Assembly: GCA_027057815.1 (NCBI GenBank)
Contig: JALURD010000032.1
Span: 1-6,475, forward strand
DNA length: 6,475 nucleotides
Source of the DNA: Acidilobaceae archaeon
GTDB lineage: Archaea > Thermoproteota > Thermoprotei_A > Sulfolobales > Acidilobaceae
Direction of reading: 5' to 3'
A program made the position numbers and the translations under genes. Positions 5,947-6,475 of this stretch are shown in pieces. Numbering within the stretch: position 1 is the first letter of the stretch; each line of letters begins with the position of its first letter. The notes beneath the pieces are model-generated. The model was given only the letters and a program-made list of their open reading frames with translations, searched no databases and had not been told where the DNA came from.

Positions 5947-6475
5947 CGCCCACTCAGCTAGAGGGCTAAACCCCTCAAATACTCAGTCCCACCTTACAAC
6001 CACAACCGCCGGGGGCTGGCGGGCGCGGGAAACCCCTGACAGGGAGACCGCCACAGCCGCTGCGCGCAGGCGCCCAGCAACCTCTAAACCCCCAAAGCCC
6101 GAGACCCAACGGGCCCCACACTCGCCGGGCAGCCAGCCCCCAAGGGGTCCAGCGTGACCCCACGCCGAAGCCAAAGGGCCCCGGCGGAGCCCCAAAGGCG
6201 GCCCCCAAAGGGCGCTGCCCAAGGCGCGGCGCCAAGGGGCCCCACCCCCCAAAGGGGGCAGGCCGCGGTGCCGAGAGGCTATCAAGCCTCGAGGCGCCAT
6301 AAAGGTCTGCCCCCAAGGGGGAGTGGGCCTCAAGGCGCCCGCCAAGCCTTGGCGATTACGCGCCCAGAGGGGGTCCGCCTGAGGGGCTCCAAGGGGCCCT
6401 GAGGCCGAGGCGTAGGGGCTTAAGCGCTTGGACCCTAAGGGGGCTCGGCTCGCCTGTGCAGGGGCTCTATGAAGG
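5947..6475. other. Gene-free, very G+C-rich intergenic region of unknown function
   Basis: No convincing protein gene lies here. Open frames on both strands translate to Arg-, Pro-, Gly- and Ala-rich low-complexity strings with no domain, membrane segment or family motif, as expected from G+C-rich repetitive DNA with few stop codons. The first part (about 5967-6010) is rich in C and A on this strand. From about 6006 the sequence is filled with short self-complementary elements. I looked for tRNA T-loop motifs, the SRP RNA GGAAG...GAGCAGC core, RNase P conserved regions, C/D-box pairs, 16S/23S rRNA starts, origin-recognition-box motifs and regularly spaced direct repeats and saw none. A structured non-coding RNA, a protein-binding array or decayed repeat DNA are possible. 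Confidence 0.6.
6034..6429. repeat. Dense cluster of short perfect palindromes, many of form C-run / AA(A) / G-run
   Basis: Perfect inverted repeats include CCCTG-A-CAGGG (6034-6044), CTGCGCGCAG (6060-6069), CCCC-AA-GGGG (6138-6147), GGCGC-G-GCGCC (6223-6233), GGGGCCCC (6236-6243), CCCCC-AAA-GGGGG (6246-6258), GAGGCT-ATCA-AGCCTC (6275-6290), CCCCC-AA-GGGGG (6310-6321), GCCAAG-C-CTTGGC (6341-6353), GCTTAAGC (6418-6425) and AAGCGCTT (6422-6429). Looser members of the C-AA-G motif lie near 6174, 6195, 6208, 6221, 6234, 6332, 6391 and 6437. Neighbouring motif centres are often about 13 or 17 bases apart. CCTGAGG also occurs twice, at 6378-6384 and 6398-6404. Confidence 0.65.

Noticed and set aside
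6027..6040. GGGAAACCCC as part of an origin recognition box
   Set aside because: It shares only a short GGAAAC core with archaeal ORB elements. The flanking consensus and a neighbouring orc1/cdc6 gene are absent.
5975..6345. Two overlapping minus-strand open frames of 113 and 120 codons
   Set aside because: Both translate the same palindrome-rich DNA into Gly/Arg/Pro/Trp-rich sequence without a domain or a plausible ribosome binding site.
6154..6402. Open frame of 82 codons with a GTG start and a GGGGT upstream
   Set aside because: The product is a low-complexity Arg/Pro/Gln/Gly string with almost no hydrophobic residues. The frame stays open because the DNA is G+C-rich and repetitive.
5947..6475. 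CRISPR array
   Set aside because: There are no repeats of 23 bases or more and no uniform spacers. The recurring motifs are only about 7-13 bases and irregularly spaced.
5947..6475. SRP RNA, RNase P RNA, tRNA or rRNA gene
   Set aside because: The stable hairpins suggested one, but none of the conserved core motifs I could look for by eye is present on either strand. A covariance-model search would be needed to exclude a diverged member.
6469..6475. ATG at the right edge as start of a following gene
   Set aside because: Only seven bases are visible, with a weak GGGG before it, so no coding evidence exists in the window.

Overview
The window looks like a chromosomal segment of a hyperthermophilic crenarchaeon, probably Desulfurococcales and close to Aeropyrum. 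The reasons are the G+C-rich sequence, heavy use of AGG/AGA arginine and ATA isoleucine codons, TTG/GTG starts next to GGGTG-type ribosome binding sites, TATA-box promoters, tight gene packing, and an isocitrate dehydrogenase whose N-terminus and motifs match what I recall of the Aeropyrum pernix enzyme. No database search was run, so the taxonomic placement is an inference.

Positions 10-2857 (+ strand) hold a two-gene module of the archaeal type IV filament / type II secretion class: a hexameric secretion ATPase followed, with a 26-base overlap, by its polytopic membrane platform protein (TadC/ArlJ-like). No pilin, prepilin peptidase or accessory gene follows, so the rest of the system, if linked, lies to the left of the window.

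Positions 2849-3343 (- strand) encode a small protein that I read as the non-catalytic (structural) subunit of the crenarchaeal alpha2beta2 tRNA-splicing endonuclease. Its stop codon overlaps the stop codon of the platform gene inside a perfect palindrome. A 65-base divergent spacer separates it from mtnA (3409-4488, +), a methylthioribose-1-phosphate isomerase of the eIF2B-like superfamily. A bulged hairpin, then a TATA box, lead into icd (4631-5896, +), an NADP-type isocitrate dehydrogenase of the TCA cycle. These last three genes are unrelated in pathway and each appears to have its own promoter.

Positions 5897-6475 contain no convincing gene. After a T-run/TATA-like site the sequence becomes extremely G+C-rich and is packed with short perfect palindromes, many of the form C-run, AA or AAA, G-run. 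This is the part of the window that known features do not explain: it may be a structured non-coding RNA, a protein-binding or replication-related element, or a decayed repeat. The five genes themselves belong to well-known families, and I found no clear new multi-gene system.
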